Numbered from the stretch's first letter, positions 1 through 8,050 are shown. The stretch is DNA of 16,057 bases from Ignavibacteria bacterium (GCA_030648225.1 JAUSIA010000508.1:1-16057), one strand, 5' to 3'. Numbers and translations are program-made. The notes: generated from the letters alone by a model not told the origin.

Positions 1-2
1 TT

Positions 3-1079
3 AATTTTCCGCAGATATTTGTTTCAAATTATGTGAGGCAGCTTGGATTTAAAAAACCCTGGATGCTTAAAACAGCGCTTGTACAAAGAATACCCTGGCT
101 TGTTCTCGCTCTTCTCAGTTATTTCCTGATTGAAAAAGTTAACAATGATACTGCTTTGCTTATTCTTTTTCTTGGACTTGCATTTGCTGCTTTCGGGGGA
201 AGTATCAATCTTCCCGGCTGGTTTGATCTCATCTCGAAAATTACACCTGTACAATTAAGAGGAAGATTATTTGCTTATCGCTCTGTACTTGGTGCTGCAA
301 TGGGCATATTCGGCGGCTGGTTAGTTTCAAAAATTCTTGCCGTAATAGCTTTTCCTGAAAACTTTGCTTTACTTTTTCTTCTTGCATTTTTAATTACAAT
401 GTCATCTTATTTTTTTCTTACTCTATTAAATGAAGAAGAGCCAAATCATCCGAAACAAACATTTTCTTACAAAGAATTTTTAAAGCGTCTTGGATCAATA
501 ATCAAAGAAGAAAAAAATTTCAGGAATTTTTTAATTGCCGATTCTCTGATGATGCTAGCTTTAATGTCGCACGCTTTTTTTGCAGTGAATGCTTTTGAAA
601 AATTTTCATTACCGGATGCTTATGCAGGTTATTTTACAATTGCTATGATGCTCAGTATGGTATTCGGAAGTTTATACTTCGGATATCTCGCCGATAAACA
701 TGGGCATAAGCTCAGCTTATTATGGGGAGTTGTTTTCACTTTAATTGCATGTATTGCTGCTTTGATATCACCTTCGGTGGAAATTTATTATATCTGTTTT
801 GCAGGATCAGCCTTAACAATTTCTTTAAGTCTGGTATCCCGGTTAACAATTATTTCGGAAATATGTAAAGAAGATGATCGTCCAACTTACATTTCTTTAA
901 CAAATTTAATTACCGCTCCTTTTATTTTATCGGGATTGTTAGGCGGATGGATTGCAAACCTGTTTGGTTATAATATTGTTTTTATAATTGCAGGAATATT
1001 TGCTCTTGGTTCTGCATTATGGTTTTTAATAATGGTCGAAGAACCGAGGAAGAAGAATTTGGTATTAGCAAAGCAATAA
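3..1079 (+). CDS. MFS transporter, 3' part (5' end outside window)
   Basis: Inner-membrane protein of the major facilitator superfamily; the substrate cannot be told. The reading frame is open to the left edge: before the GTG at 33 the codons give FPQIFVSNYV, which continues smoothly into the protein, so that GTG is probably internal and the gene begins upstream. About 358 residues are visible, with roughly ten hydrophobic segments. Counting from the GTG, a PxxxRGRLFAYR loop followed by a glycine-rich helix lies near residues 72-97, and a motif-A-like loop GYLADKHGHK near 217-226. The tail is short and basic. The gene ends 71 bases before the first GH10 gene, across a palindromic repeat-like sequence, so its link to the carbohydrate genes is only by position. 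It could import oligosaccharide products or be an unrelated exporter. Confidence 0.85.
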   Translation, partial: NFPQIFVSNYVRQLGFKKPWMLKTALVQRIPWLVLALLSYFLIEKVNNDTALLILFLGLAFAAFGGSINLPGWFDLISKITPVQLRGRLFAYRSVLGAAMGIFGGWLVSKILAVIAFPENFALLFLLAFLITMSSYFFLTLLNEEEPNHPKQTFSYKEFLKRLGSIIKEEKNFRNFLIADSLMMLALMSHAFFAVNAFEKFSLPDAYAGYFTIAMMLSMVFGSLYFGYLADKHGHKLSLLWGVVFTLIACIAALISPSVEIYYICFAGSALTISLSLVSRLTIISEICKEDDRPTYISLTNLITAPFILSGLLGGWIANLFGYNIVFIIAGIFALGSALWFLIMVEEPRKKNLVLAKQ

Positions 1080-1090
1080 AAAATAAGAGC

Positions 1091-1122
1091 CTTACCCTAA
1101 CCCTTTCCCAAAGGGAGAGGGA
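1091..1122. repeat. Palindromic intergenic repeat-like element
   Basis: The 71-base gap between the transporter and the first GH10 gene holds CCCTTTCCCAAAGGG (1101-1115), a perfect 6-bp stem with a CCC loop, flanked by an outer CCCT/AGGG pair (1095-1098 with 1118-1121). It resembles the dispersed 'CCCTAACCC...AAGGGAGAGGG' intergenic elements I recall from related genomes. That it is multicopy is from memory and cannot be tested in one window. It is followed by A-rich rather than T-rich DNA, so it is not a standard terminator for the + strand. Confidence 0.5.
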
Positions 1123-1150
1123 ATAAAAAAGAAAATAAAAGTTTCAATTA

Positions 1151-2821
1151 ATGAAACGAAGAGACTTCATAAAAAAATCTGATGTCATTGGTGCAGGTTC
1201 CTTACTTGCAGCAAATGAACTTCTTTCTGCACCACTTGTTCTTACCAAATCTAGAACGATAAAAAATACTGTGCAGGGGGAGTTACTTTTTAAACCTTAT
1301 TTTGTACAGAAAGGAAGAGGACCTCATATTTATGATCTTGTTTGGGCAACTGATAAAAACTGGGATACATTTTACTCAAATATTTCTTTTTCAAGTGAAG
1401 GAATAAAGATATCCGATACAAAAGATGAAGAAAAATTTGGAATTAATGCACGCTGGAATGTTGAAGGTTTTGGTTACACAAATATTACTGCAGATAACGG
1501 TGGAGAATTTTATACTCTTCCTCCTGACGGAAAATTAAATCAGCTTAATTTGAATTATGAATTTGCAAAGAGTCGTGTTGCTAGGAATAAAAAAAGAATT
1601 CTTCATCTTAAAAAAGATGGATGGATTCCTTCTAAAGAAGTTGAGATGTTTTTGGATCTATCCGAAGGTTTATATGTTGATGCAACCAAAGTTTATTCTG
1701 ATAAAGAAAAATGTGCACTTCTTGCTCAGAAAAGTTTGAACTATGCTCTATGGGCAAGCGAAAAAATGGAATTGGAAAAAGCTAATTATGTCATTCAGGA
1801 AGGGGGTTACAGAGAAGATTTTTTTGTTGGCTGTGATGCAAGAAGTTTCTATCAGATGTATCAGGATAAATTTCTCGATCTTTTCAGCGAACTATTTAAT
1901 TATGCAAACATTACCTTTGTGGCAAAAGGTGATGGAATGATGTCTGACTATCAGCCCGAAAAAGGAGTAATAAATCCTGAAACACGTGAAGTATTAATTA
2001 AGAAATTAAATCAGAGAAATATTAAATGCCAGGAAAGATTGCTCTTCTGGTTTCATGATTGCTGCATTCCCGACTGGCTTCGTAATATGAAATATGATGA
2101 GCTTCTTAAGTATGCAGAAAAACTTACTTCAGATACAATGAAACAGTTTGGCAGTTCATTTTATGCAATGGAAGTTGTAAATGAACTGCACGATTGGGCA
2201 AATGAACTAAAATTAAATCACGAGCAGATAACTGAATTAACAAGATTAATTAATGATGTTTCAAAATCTGTTGCCCCTAATGTAAAAACAACTATAAACA
2301 GCTGCTGCCTCTTTGCAGAGTATGTTCATATGAATCAATATTCTTCTGGTGAGCCTGCTAAATTTCCTCAGAGAACTCCATGGCAATGGACTAAAGATTT
2401 AATAGATGCCGGAATTGATATAGATATTGTTGAACTTCAGATGTATTACCCTTACCGAGATTTGCAGGATTCGATTTTAATGACTGAAAGGTTTGAAGTT
2501 TTTAACAAGCCGATTCATTATTCTGAAGTTGGTGTTTCTGCCGGACCAACAGAAAGATCTGTAAAGCTTGGAACAGTAGAGTTTCCAGAAGAACCTTATT
2601 TATGGCATCATCAATGGGATGAAGAAACTCAGGCGGATTGGCTTGAACAGATTTATACTCTTGCATACAGCAAACCTTACGTCAAAGCTTGCAACTGGTT
2701 TGATTTAATAGATACACATTCATATATGCAAAATGGTGGATTGTTCAAATCGGAAAGAGGAGAACCTAAAGCATCATATCATCGTTTGAAAAATTTAAAA
2801 GAAAAGTGGAAAAATATTTAA
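1151..2821 (+). CDS. GH10-like glycoside hydrolase, paralogue 1 (Tat-exported)
   Basis: 556 residues, probably a periplasmic glycan hydrolase. The N-terminus KRRDFIKK followed by a hydrophobic stretch is a twin-arginine signal, though D11 is an acidic residue where paralogues 2, 3 and 5 have alanine. Residues 43-150 form the module shared by all five copies, with RWNVEGFGY (101-109) and TADNGGEFY (113-121). A helical linker follows to about 215, then a GH10-type barrel: start FFVGCD (224-229), predicted acid/base E345 in EVVNE, predicted nucleophile E459 in YSEVG, and C-terminal NWFDLID (515-521). The residue before the acid/base motif is M340, where the other copies have W. The sugar-binding positions differ from xylanases: R296 at the usual His after Gly, and Q430-M-Y432 in place of QxH. 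Cysteine pairs occur at 304-305 and 385-386. No Shine-Dalgarno precedes the ATG. GH10 membership is confident; xylan as substrate is not. Confidence 0.88.
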   Translation: MKRRDFIKKSDVIGAGSLLAANELLSAPLVLTKSRTIKNTVQGELLFKPYFVQKGRGPHIYDLVWATDKNWDTFYSNISFSSEGIKISDTKDEEKFGINARWNVEGFGYTNITADNGGEFYTLPPDGKLNQLNLNYEFAKSRVARNKKRILHLKKDGWIPSKEVEMFLDLSEGLYVDATKVYSDKEKCALLAQKSLNYALWASEKMELEKANYVIQEGGYREDFFVGCDARSFYQMYQDKFLDLFSELFNYANITFVAKGDGMMSDYQPEKGVINPETREVLIKKLNQRNIKCQERLLFWFHDCCIPDWLRNMKYDELLKYAEKLTSDTMKQFGSSFYAMEVVNELHDWANELKLNHEQITELTRLINDVSKSVAPNVKTTINSCCLFAEYVHMNQYSSGEPAKFPQRTPWQWTKDLIDAGIDIDIVELQMYYPYRDLQDSILMTERFEVFNKPIHYSEVGVSAGPTERSVKLGTVEFPEEPYLWHHQWDEETQADWLEQIYTLAYSKPYVKACNWFDLIDTHSYMQNGGLFKSERGEPKASYHRLKNLKEKWKNI

Positions 2822-2825
2822 TAAT

Positions 2826-2900
2826 TCTTTGTGCATCTTAGGACCTTTTGAGACTTTGTGGCAAAAGAATTAACCACTAAAACACTAAGTATCACTAAAG
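2826..2900. repeat. Imperfect inverted-repeat element between GH10 paralogues 1 and 2
   Basis: Most of this gap is a sequence of the form ACTTTGTGG (2853-2861) ... AACCACTAAAACACTAAG (2872-2889), whose halves are imperfect reverse complements (TTTGTGG against TTTAGTGG). It looks like the 'TTTGTGGC...AACCACAAAG' intergenic element I recall as scattered through many environmental bacterial genomes. It ends just before the AAAGGA that probably serves as ribosome binding site for paralogue 2. Multicopy status is not testable here. Confidence 0.45.
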
Positions 2901-2912
2901 GAAATGAATTTA

Positions 2913-4577
2913 ATGGAACGAAGAGAGTTCATTAAAAAATCTGCTGTTGCGGGATTAGGACTGGCAATTGTCCCCAGTCTTTTATATTCAAACCAGACAA
3001 TTCTAACAAGAAGCAAAACTTTAAGAAATACTGCACTTGGAGAATTAATTTTCAAACCTGTTTTTGTTCAAAAAGGTAGGGGACCGCATCTGCTTGATTG
3101 GGCTTATGCAAGCGACATAAGATGGGATGCATTCTTTTCCAACGTAACTGCTTCAAATGAAGGAGTTAAAATCTCTGATACAAATGGAAAAGAAAAATTT
3201 GGAATTGACGTAAGATGGAATGTTGAGGGATTCGGTTACATTTTTATTACAGGAGATAACGGTGGAGAATTTTATCAGCTTCCGCCCGAGGGAAAACAGC
3301 TTACTTTAAATCTTAATTATGAATTAGCAAAAAGCAGGGTTGCAAGAAATAAAAAACGCTTAAATAAATTTTCAAATGAAGGATATATTCCTTCAAGGGA
3401 AATAAAATCATTCATTGATTTATCTGAAGAATATTTTGAAGATGCTAAAAAATCTGAATTGAATATAGAGAAGCTGGGATTGCTTTCGCAGCAGGCTCTT
3501 TATTATGCAATGTGGGGCGGCGAAAAATTAGAACTTGAGAATGCTAAATTTAATATTCAGAAAATTGGTTATCGTTCTAACTTTTTTATTGGTTGCGATG
3601 CGCGGGGTTATTACCAGATGGATCCCGAAACATTTATGAAATTATTTACAGATGTTTTCAACTACGCAACTATTACATATTACCTGGAAAGCGGATTCTA
3701 TGAAGATTTTGAACCTCAGGAAGGGAAAAAACAATTTGAAGTCCGTGATGTTGTTTTCAAAAGATTAAAAGATAAAAATATTACTGTTGAAGGAAGACCT
3801 CTTTACTGGCCCTACAAAACTGTAACTCCTGACTGGTTGAGAAATAAATCTTACGATGAAATTCTGAAGTATGTTGAAAAGCATGTGAAAGAAGTTGTCG
3901 GACATTATGGAGATCAGATGTATGCTTGGGAAATTGTAAACGAATCTCATGATTGGGCAAATGAAACAAAACTTACACCCGAACAAATAATAAATGTAAC
4001 AAAGCTTGCATGCGAAGTTGCCAAAGAAACAAATCCGAAGGTTCATCGCCTGATAAATAATTGCTGTCCTTATGCAGAGTATGTCCAATTAAAGAAATGG
4101 GGAGAGCTTGATGCAGAATATCCTCAGCGTACTCCTTTTCAATTTATGGAAGATCTTGTTAATGCTGGAGTTGATTTTACAATAACAGGCCAGCAAATGT
4201 ATTTCCCATATCGTGATCTTCAAGATACAATTATTTTGATTGAACGTTTAGAAAAATTTAGCAGACCAGTTCAGTTAACTGAGGTTGGTGCAAGTTCTGG
4301 TCCAAATAAAGATTCTATTATGACAGGAAGACTCGGAATGCCTGAAGAACCATACATCTGGCACGGACACTGGACTCAGGAATTACAGGCTGACTGGCTG
4401 GAAGGTCTTTACACTCTTGTATACAGCAAACCCTGGATTGAAGCCGTTAACTGGTATGATTTTGTTGATCCTTATTCCTGGATTAAGCAAGGCGGGCTGT
4501 TAGAATCTCCAAAAGGAGAAAAGAAATTGGCTTATGATAGATTGTTGAACTTGCAAAAAGAGTGGAGAAATTTATAA
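2913..4577 (+). CDS. GH10-like glycoside hydrolase, paralogue 2 (Tat-exported)
   Basis: I chose the ATG at 2913 because it lies 10 bases after AAAGGA (2897-2902) and aligns with the Tat start of paralogues 1 and 3. The ATG at 2904, only one base after that AAAGGA, would add MNL. Numbering below is from 2904 (557 residues). Tat motif ERREFIKK; shared N-terminal module about 46-155 with RWNVEGFGY (104-112) and GDNGGEFY (117-124); barrel begins FFIGCD (227-232). Predicted acid/base E347 in WEIVNE and nucleophile E460 in QLTEVG are both present. GRPLYW (297-302) replaces the GHTLVWH type of motif, Q431-M-Y433 replaces QxH, and NNCC (385-388) replaces NDYN. The C-terminal NWYDFVDPYSW (516-526) matches the family's WGVxDxYSW element, which anchors the GH10 assignment. 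There is no T9SS domain, so the product is predicted to be periplasmic. This is the cleanest representative of the array. Confidence 0.9.
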   Translation: MERREFIKKSAVAGLGLAIVPSLLYSNQTILTRSKTLRNTALGELIFKPVFVQKGRGPHLLDWAYASDIRWDAFFSNVTASNEGVKISDTNGKEKFGIDVRWNVEGFGYIFITGDNGGEFYQLPPEGKQLTLNLNYELAKSRVARNKKRLNKFSNEGYIPSREIKSFIDLSEEYFEDAKKSELNIEKLGLLSQQALYYAMWGGEKLELENAKFNIQKIGYRSNFFIGCDARGYYQMDPETFMKLFTDVFNYATITYYLESGFYEDFEPQEGKKQFEVRDVVFKRLKDKNITVEGRPLYWPYKTVTPDWLRNKSYDEILKYVEKHVKEVVGHYGDQMYAWEIVNESHDWANETKLTPEQIINVTKLACEVAKETNPKVHRLINNCCPYAEYVQLKKWGELDAEYPQRTPFQFMEDLVNAGVDFTITGQQMYFPYRDLQDTIILIERLEKFSRPVQLTEVGASSGPNKDSIMTGRLGMPEEPYIWHGHWTQELQADWLEGLYTLVYSKPWIEAVNWYDFVDPYSWIKQGGLLESPKGEKKLAYDRLLNLQKEWRNL

Positions 4578-4584
4578 CCTCTTT

Positions 4585-4664
4585 ATCTCACCCTTTGTAA
4601 AAGGAGGAGAGATTTTAAAGTTCCTCCCCTTTTACAAAGAGGGGTTAGGTGGGATTATTTTTTT
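4585..4664 (+). terminator. Long hairpin plus T-run: probable intrinsic terminator built from inverted repeat copies
   Basis: CTTTGTAAAAGG (4593-4604) is an exact 12-bp reverse complement of CCTTTTACAAAG (4628-4639). Pairing extends imperfectly on both sides (ATCTCACC at 4585-4592 against the GGGG...GGTGGGAT end near 4641-4654; GGAGGA at 4603-4608 against TCCTCC at 4622-4627). The T-run TTATTTTTTTA follows at once (about 4655-4665). This is the only gap in the array with a hairpin directly followed by a T-run, so transcription probably stops or is attenuated here after paralogue 2. The arms resemble two opposite copies of a 'CTCCCCTTTTACAAAGAGGGGTTAGG' intergenic element familiar from Bacteroidota-like genomes. 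Confidence 0.65.
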
Positions 4665-4708
4665 ACTATAGAAATACTTCATCTTATTCCCTATTAGAAT
4701 AAAAAAAC

Positions 4709-6412
4709 ATGAAACGAAGAGAATTCATTAAAAAATCCGCATTTGCAGGTGCAGGAGTGGTTGTTGCTGTAAATGAAATTTTATCATCTCCATTAATTCT
4801 TACAAGGAGCAGAACAATTCCAAACACTGGAAAAGGGGAGTTAGTTTTCAAACCTTATTTTGTACAGGACGGATCCGGTCCTCATCTTGGAATAATAAAA
4901 TCATTTGAGAATATTGGTCCAGCTGAGTGGGATTTTCCAAGCTGGGCTTTTGCCAGTGATGCTGAATGGGATGCCTTCTATTCCAATATTTTTGCGGCAA
5001 GAGATGGAATTAAAATTTCAGATGCAGGAGGTAAAGAAAAATTTGGGGTAAATGTTAGATGGAATGTCGAAGGCTTCGGCTACATTTATATGACTGCTGA
5101 TAATGGAGGAGAATTCTATGAATTACCCGATTTAGGAAAAAGTAAAACTCTCAATCTCAATTTTGAGCTTGCAAAATCACGTGCAGCAAAAAATAGAGAA
5201 AGGGTAAATCAGTTTATTAAAGAAGGATGGGAGCCTTCAAGAGATTTAAAACCTTATATTGGTCTTTCAGAAGAGTATTTTGCAGATGCAAATAAAATTC
5301 AAAATGATGGAGAGAAATGTGGAAGGTTATCTCAGAGTTCACTCTATTACTCGATGTGGGCGGGAGAAAAGATTGAAATAGAGAAAGCCTGGTTTGATAT
5401 TAGAAAGAATGGATTCAGGGAAAACTTTTTTATCGGCTGCGATACGAAAGGTTTTTCCAGAATGGATAAAAATCTTTTCATAGAACTTTTTGCTGATCTT
5501 TTTAATTATGCTACCATAACCCATTATCTTCCTCGTTTTCAGAAAGAAGAAGGAATTTATGATTATGGTGACCGCGATGAACAGTTTCAAAAACTAAGAG
5601 CAAAAGGTATTACAGTCGAAGGGCGTCCAGTTTTCTGGGCTGATGAGTGCTGCACTCCCCAATGGCTTATTAATAAAAGTTATCCTGAACTTCTTAAATA
5701 TGTAGAGAAACATACAAGAGAAGTTATCAGTCATTATGGTAATGAAATGTATGCTTGGGAAATTATAAACGAAGCTCATGATTTTGGAAATATTCAGAAG
5801 CTTCTTCCTGATCAGTTAGTGGAGATTGCAAAATTAATTGCCGACGTTGCCAAAGATACTAATCCGAAAGTTCATCGTTTAATAAATAATTGCTGTATCA
5901 ATGCTGATTACATCCAGATATGGACACCGAAAGAAGTTTACAAACAAAATCAACTCGTAACTCCTCATCAGTTTATTAAAATGTGTTATGAAGCGGGGGT
6001 TGATTTTACAATTACTGGGCAACAGCTTTATTATCAATATACAAACAGGGATCTTGCCGATACAATCAGAATGACTGAGAGATTAAAGAAGTTTGGAAAG
6101 CCTGTTCAGATAACTGAGATTGGCACTACATCTGGTCCTACAAAAGAAACAGTAGCCTCAGGTGATTATGTTTTGCCAAATCATCCTTATAGTTGGCACC
6201 GTCATTGGGATGAAGAACTTCAGGCAGAATGGCTTGAGCAGATTTATACAATATTGTACAGCAAACCTTGGATTGAAGCGATTAACTGGTACGATTTTGT
6301 TGATCCTTATTCTTTTATAAAAAATGGCGGATTAATCGCAAATCCTGAAGGAGAAATAAAACCAGCTTATCTGAGATTAAAAAATTTAAAAGAGAAGTGG
6401 AGAAATGCTTAG
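4709..6412 (+). CDS. GH10-like glycoside hydrolase, paralogue 3 (Tat-exported, longest copy)
   Basis: 567 residues. Tat signal KRREFIKK followed by an Ala/Val-rich stretch; the first 30 or so bases are close to those of paralogues 1 and 2, suggesting recent common descent. The shared N-terminal module carries an 18-residue insertion (about 62-79, rich in aromatic and acidic residues) absent from the other copies. RWNVEGFGY is at 117-125 and TADNGGEFY at 129-137. The barrel starts FFIGCD (240-245). Predicted acid/base E355 in WEIINE and nucleophile E470 in QITEIG are intact. R306 replaces the family His, Q439-L-Y441 replaces QxH, and cysteine pairs occur at 314-315 and 395-396. HDFGN follows the acid/base where the other copies have HDWAN. 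C-terminal NWYDFVDPYSF (526-536). No clear Shine-Dalgarno. It follows the probable terminator, so it may have its own promoter, which I could not identify. Confidence 0.88.
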   Translation: MKRREFIKKSAFAGAGVVVAVNEILSSPLILTRSRTIPNTGKGELVFKPYFVQDGSGPHLGIIKSFENIGPAEWDFPSWAFASDAEWDAFYSNIFAARDGIKISDAGGKEKFGVNVRWNVEGFGYIYMTADNGGEFYELPDLGKSKTLNLNFELAKSRAAKNRERVNQFIKEGWEPSRDLKPYIGLSEEYFADANKIQNDGEKCGRLSQSSLYYSMWAGEKIEIEKAWFDIRKNGFRENFFIGCDTKGFSRMDKNLFIELFADLFNYATITHYLPRFQKEEGIYDYGDRDEQFQKLRAKGITVEGRPVFWADECCTPQWLINKSYPELLKYVEKHTREVISHYGNEMYAWEIINEAHDFGNIQKLLPDQLVEIAKLIADVAKDTNPKVHRLINNCCINADYIQIWTPKEVYKQNQLVTPHQFIKMCYEAGVDFTITGQQLYYQYTNRDLADTIRMTERLKKFGKPVQITEIGTTSGPTKETVASGDYVLPNHPYSWHRHWDEELQAEWLEQIYTILYSKPWIEAINWYDFVDPYSFIKNGGLIANPEGEIKPAYLRLKNLKEKWRNA

Positions 6413-6421
6413 AGTAATAAA

Positions 6422-6475
6422 ATGCGGGATTCCGCCAAAGGCGTGGACAAGTTCAGCAGGACACGACTATCCTAA
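6422..6475. repeat. GC-rich palindromic patch in the gap before the signal-less GH10 paralogue
   Basis: The 81-base gap between paralogues 3 and 4 contains a stretch of about 60% GC by my count (6424-6467), well above the AT-rich surroundings. It contains two small overlapping hairpins: GCGG-GATT-CCGC (6424-6435) and CGCC-AAA-GGCG (6433-6443). The base composition and palindromes suggest an inserted repeat. It occupies the place where the Tat-signal coding segment stands in the other copies. Whether it recurs in the genome cannot be told from this window. Confidence 0.4.
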
Positions 6476-6493
6476 TATTCTTGAAAATATATC

Positions 6494-8038
6494 ATGCCCG
6501 GAAAATTAATCTTCAAACCAAACTTTGTTCAAAGAGGAAGCGGACCTCACCTTGATCCGCTTGTTTATCTCACTGATGACAATGAAAATGCTTTTCATTC
6601 AGAAATAGCTTTAACAAAAGAAGGAGTAGTTATTTCTGATACGGAAGGGAAACAAAAATTCTCTCTTCATGTCAGATGGAATATTGAAGGCTTTGGTTAT
6701 ATCTATTGCTTCGCTGATAACGGGGGAGAATTTTATCAGCTTCCATCCAGTGGAGAAAAAACTTTAAATCTTAATTATGAGCTTGCAGTCAGCCGTGTAA
6801 AATTCAATCAAAAAAGATTAAAAAAATTTATGGAGGATGACTGGTCTCCATCTAAAGAAGTGGGAGCACTAAAGGATCTTTCTGAAGAATTGCTGAATGA
6901 CGCCGCTCATGTTAAAAATAATACTGAAAAATGTTCTCTTCTTTCACAGCTTTCATTAAAGTATTCTATGCTTGTTGGCGATTATTTGGAACTCGAGCGA
7001 GCAAGATATGATGTTCATAAAAACGGAAGAAGAAAAGATTTCTTTTTCGGCTGTGACGCTCGAGGTTATTTTCAGATGGATAGCAATCTTTTTATCGAAA
7101 AGTTTAAAAAGCTTTTTAACTTTGCTACAATAACTCATTATCTGAAAGGAGATTTTGTTGATTTTGAAGCTGAGGAAGGGAAGAAGCAGTATGCAGTCCG
7201 TGAAGAAATTCTTAAAAGTTTAAGAGAAAATAATATTACTATTGAAGGTCGTCCTTTATTCTGGACTCACGAATGGGTAACACCTGATTGGCTTAAGCAG
7301 AAAAAATATCCAGAGCTTCTTAAATGGATTGAAAAGCATGTTACTCAAGTAGTAAGTCATTATAAAGATCAGATTGAAGTTTGGGAGGTTGTGAATGAAC
7401 TTCATGACTGGGCGAATGAACTTTTGTTGTCAAGAGAACAGACCATTGAAGTAACAAAGCTTGCCTGTGAAGTTGCAAGAAATACAAATCCTAAAATCAA
7501 ATTATTAATAAATAACTGTTGTCCTTTCGGAGAGTATGTTCAATTAAAAAAAATGGGAAATCTTAATGCAAGGTTTCCACAGAGAACACCGCACCAGTTT
7601 ATTCAGGATCTTGTTGGTAATGATGTTGATTTTGATGTAGTTGGAGTTCAGCTATATTTTGTCTGGCGTTCTGCTGCTGATGCAATAAACAATACTGAAC
7701 GATATCTTCAGTTTGGAAAGGAAGTTCATCTTTCAGAGGTAGGCGCACCTTCATTCGGTTTAAAGCTTGAGTTTATTGATCCTGATCCGGGTGATTATTC
7801 AAAATACCCATATGAATGGCATCGTCACTGGGATGAAGAACTGCAAGCTGACTGGCTTGAATACAATTTTACTCACGCTTACAGCAAACCGCAAATCACT
7901 GCTGCCAACTGGTATGATTTTGTTGATCCTAAAGCGTTTTTAATTAAAGGTGGATTGTTACGTTCACCTGAGGGGGAAGAGAAAGCAGCTGTTGATCGCC
8001 TTCTTTCTTTAAAGGAAAAGTGGAATAAGCTACCGTAA
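6494..8038 (+). CDS. GH10-like glycoside hydrolase, paralogue 4 (no signal peptide)
   Basis: 514 residues, with no export signal. Translation from the first possible ATG starts MPGKLIFKPNFVQ, which aligns exactly with the mature start (GELxFKPxFVQ) of paralogues 1-3. An in-frame TGA at 6482-6484 rules out an upstream extension. RWNIEGFGY (61-69) and ADNGGEFY (74-81) mark the shared module; the barrel starts FFFGCD (183-188). Predicted acid/base E302 in WEVVNE and nucleophile E415 in LSEVG are present. R253 replaces the family His, Q386-L-Y388 replaces QxH, and there is a cysteine pair at 342-343. The YRDL after QxY in paralogues 1-3 is here WRSAAD, and SGPT after the nucleophile is PSFG, so specificity may differ. 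C-terminal NWYDFVDPKAF (472-482). No Shine-Dalgarno is visible. Either it is a cytoplasmic enzyme acting on imported oligosaccharides, or a copy stranded by loss of its 5' end; the intact catalytic residues favour a working protein. Confidence 0.85.
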   Translation: MPGKLIFKPNFVQRGSGPHLDPLVYLTDDNENAFHSEIALTKEGVVISDTEGKQKFSLHVRWNIEGFGYIYCFADNGGEFYQLPSSGEKTLNLNYELAVSRVKFNQKRLKKFMEDDWSPSKEVGALKDLSEELLNDAAHVKNNTEKCSLLSQLSLKYSMLVGDYLELERARYDVHKNGRRKDFFFGCDARGYFQMDSNLFIEKFKKLFNFATITHYLKGDFVDFEAEEGKKQYAVREEILKSLRENNITIEGRPLFWTHEWVTPDWLKQKKYPELLKWIEKHVTQVVSHYKDQIEVWEVVNELHDWANELLLSREQTIEVTKLACEVARNTNPKIKLLINNCCPFGEYVQLKKMGNLNARFPQRTPHQFIQDLVGNDVDFDVVGVQLYFVWRSAADAINNTERYLQFGKEVHLSEVGAPSFGLKLEFIDPDPGDYSKYPYEWHRHWDEELQADWLEYNFTHAYSKPQITAANWYDFVDPKAFLIKGGLLRSPEGEEKAAVDRLLSLKEKWNKLP

Positions 8039-8050
8039 GTTTCTATTTCA

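Noticed and set aside
3765..4088. A 107-codon open frame on the minus strand inside GH10 paralogue 2
   Set aside because: It lies opposite a well-conserved coding region; its length is a by-product of the codon use on the + strand. The same applies to the minus-strand frames at 5339-5590, 9335-9607 and 10101-10418.
6405..6509. A 34-codon reading frame starting inside the end of GH10 paralogue 3 and overlapping the start of paralogue 4
   Set aside because: It is short, has no ribosome binding site, overlaps both neighbours, encodes no signal peptide or recognisable domain, and runs through the GC-rich repeat-like patch.
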